Shown here: positions 14,608 to 14,691 of the stretch, piece by piece | Layout of the letters: the number at the start of each line of letters is the position of its first letter | Position numbering within the stretch: the stretch's first letter is position 1 | Source of the DNA: Planctomycetota bacterium | GTDB lineage: Bacteria; Planctomycetota; Phycisphaerae; WQYP01; JAJZKY01 | Length of the DNA stretch: 14,691 nucleotides | Direction of reading: 5' to 3' | Assembly: GCA_021803885.1 (NCBI GenBank) | Contig: JAJZKY010000028.1 | Coordinates: forward strand, 1-14,691 | The notes under the pieces: generated by a model | The model's database searches: none | What the model was told of the DNA's origin: nothing | Seen by the model: only the letters and a program-made list of their open reading frames with translations | Translations under genes and position numbers: made by a program

Positions 14608-14691
14608 CCGAAAGGTCCGCGAAATCGGTCGATGGCGGTCGGATGTACGCACGAAGATGGCCAGGTTCCGGATGACTTTGGGAGCTGAGCA

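Larger units (their letters stand above)
11515..14620 (+). mobile_element. IS200/IS605-type element interrupted by IS66
   Basis: The two halves of one Y1-type transposase gene lie at 11576-11685 and 14202-14534, separated exactly by an IS66 element. Both ends carry a small hairpin with the shared core GCCTTCAGGCG (11538-11548 and 14596-14606), next to CCCC, as expected for the subterminal hairpins of these elements, which lack inverted repeats. Outer boundaries are approximate. The element on its own would be about 0.6 kb, with no tnpB. It lies upstream of the GT2 glycosyltransferase gene. Confidence 0.78.

Overview
The window reads as an O-antigen / surface-polysaccharide locus of a Gram-negative bacterium, most likely a proteobacterium, heavily rebuilt by insertion sequences. 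The polysaccharide genes form a recognisable Wzx/Wzy/Wzz-type set with sugar transferases and methyltransferases. About 6.5 kb of the 14.7 kb is mobile DNA from five IS families (ISAzo13, IS4, IS256, IS200/IS605, IS66). The IS genes look more GC-rich than the polysaccharide genes. The IS mix would fit an IS-rich acidophile-like gamma- or betaproteobacterium, but nothing here fixes the genus.

Layout. 13-1325: complete ISAzo13-family element with an intact DDE transposase. 1402-4404 (+ strand): SAM methyltransferase, GT9 (heptosyltransferase-like) glycosyltransferase, a possible 22-codon ORF, and a second SAM methyltransferase with an N-terminal four-cysteine module. 4472-5845 (-): Wzx-type flippase, convergent with the + strand genes. 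5950-7482: complete-ended but dead IS4-family element with an 11-bp target duplication. 7492-8745 (-): Wzy-like polymerase. 8828-9724 (-): Wzz-type chain-length protein. About 9796-10363: truncated, frameshifted IS256-family remnant. 10375-11400 (-): GT2 glycosyltransferase. About 11515-14620: an IS200/IS605-type element whose transposase gene is split by a complete IS66-family element (11686-14193, 8-bp target duplication).

How the genes would work together. The glycosyltransferases build a lipid-linked repeat unit on the cytoplasmic face of the inner membrane, Wzx flips it, Wzy polymerises it in the periplasm and Wzz sets chain length. The two methyltransferases may decorate sugars or cap the chain. 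The minus-strand arm was probably one operon (GT2, wzz, wzy, wzx). It is now broken between GT2 and wzz by the IS256 scar and between wzy and wzx by the IS4 insertion, which reads against the operon. No nucleotide-sugar biosynthesis genes, tRNAs, rRNAs or CRISPR arrays were seen.

I found no clearly new biochemical system. The best leads are the exactly readable transposition history (nested elements with target duplications), a perfect 9-bp-arm hairpin containing a TATAAT box that abuts the start codon of the IS66 tnpC, and a small ORF with a strong ribosome-binding site ahead of the second methyltransferase.
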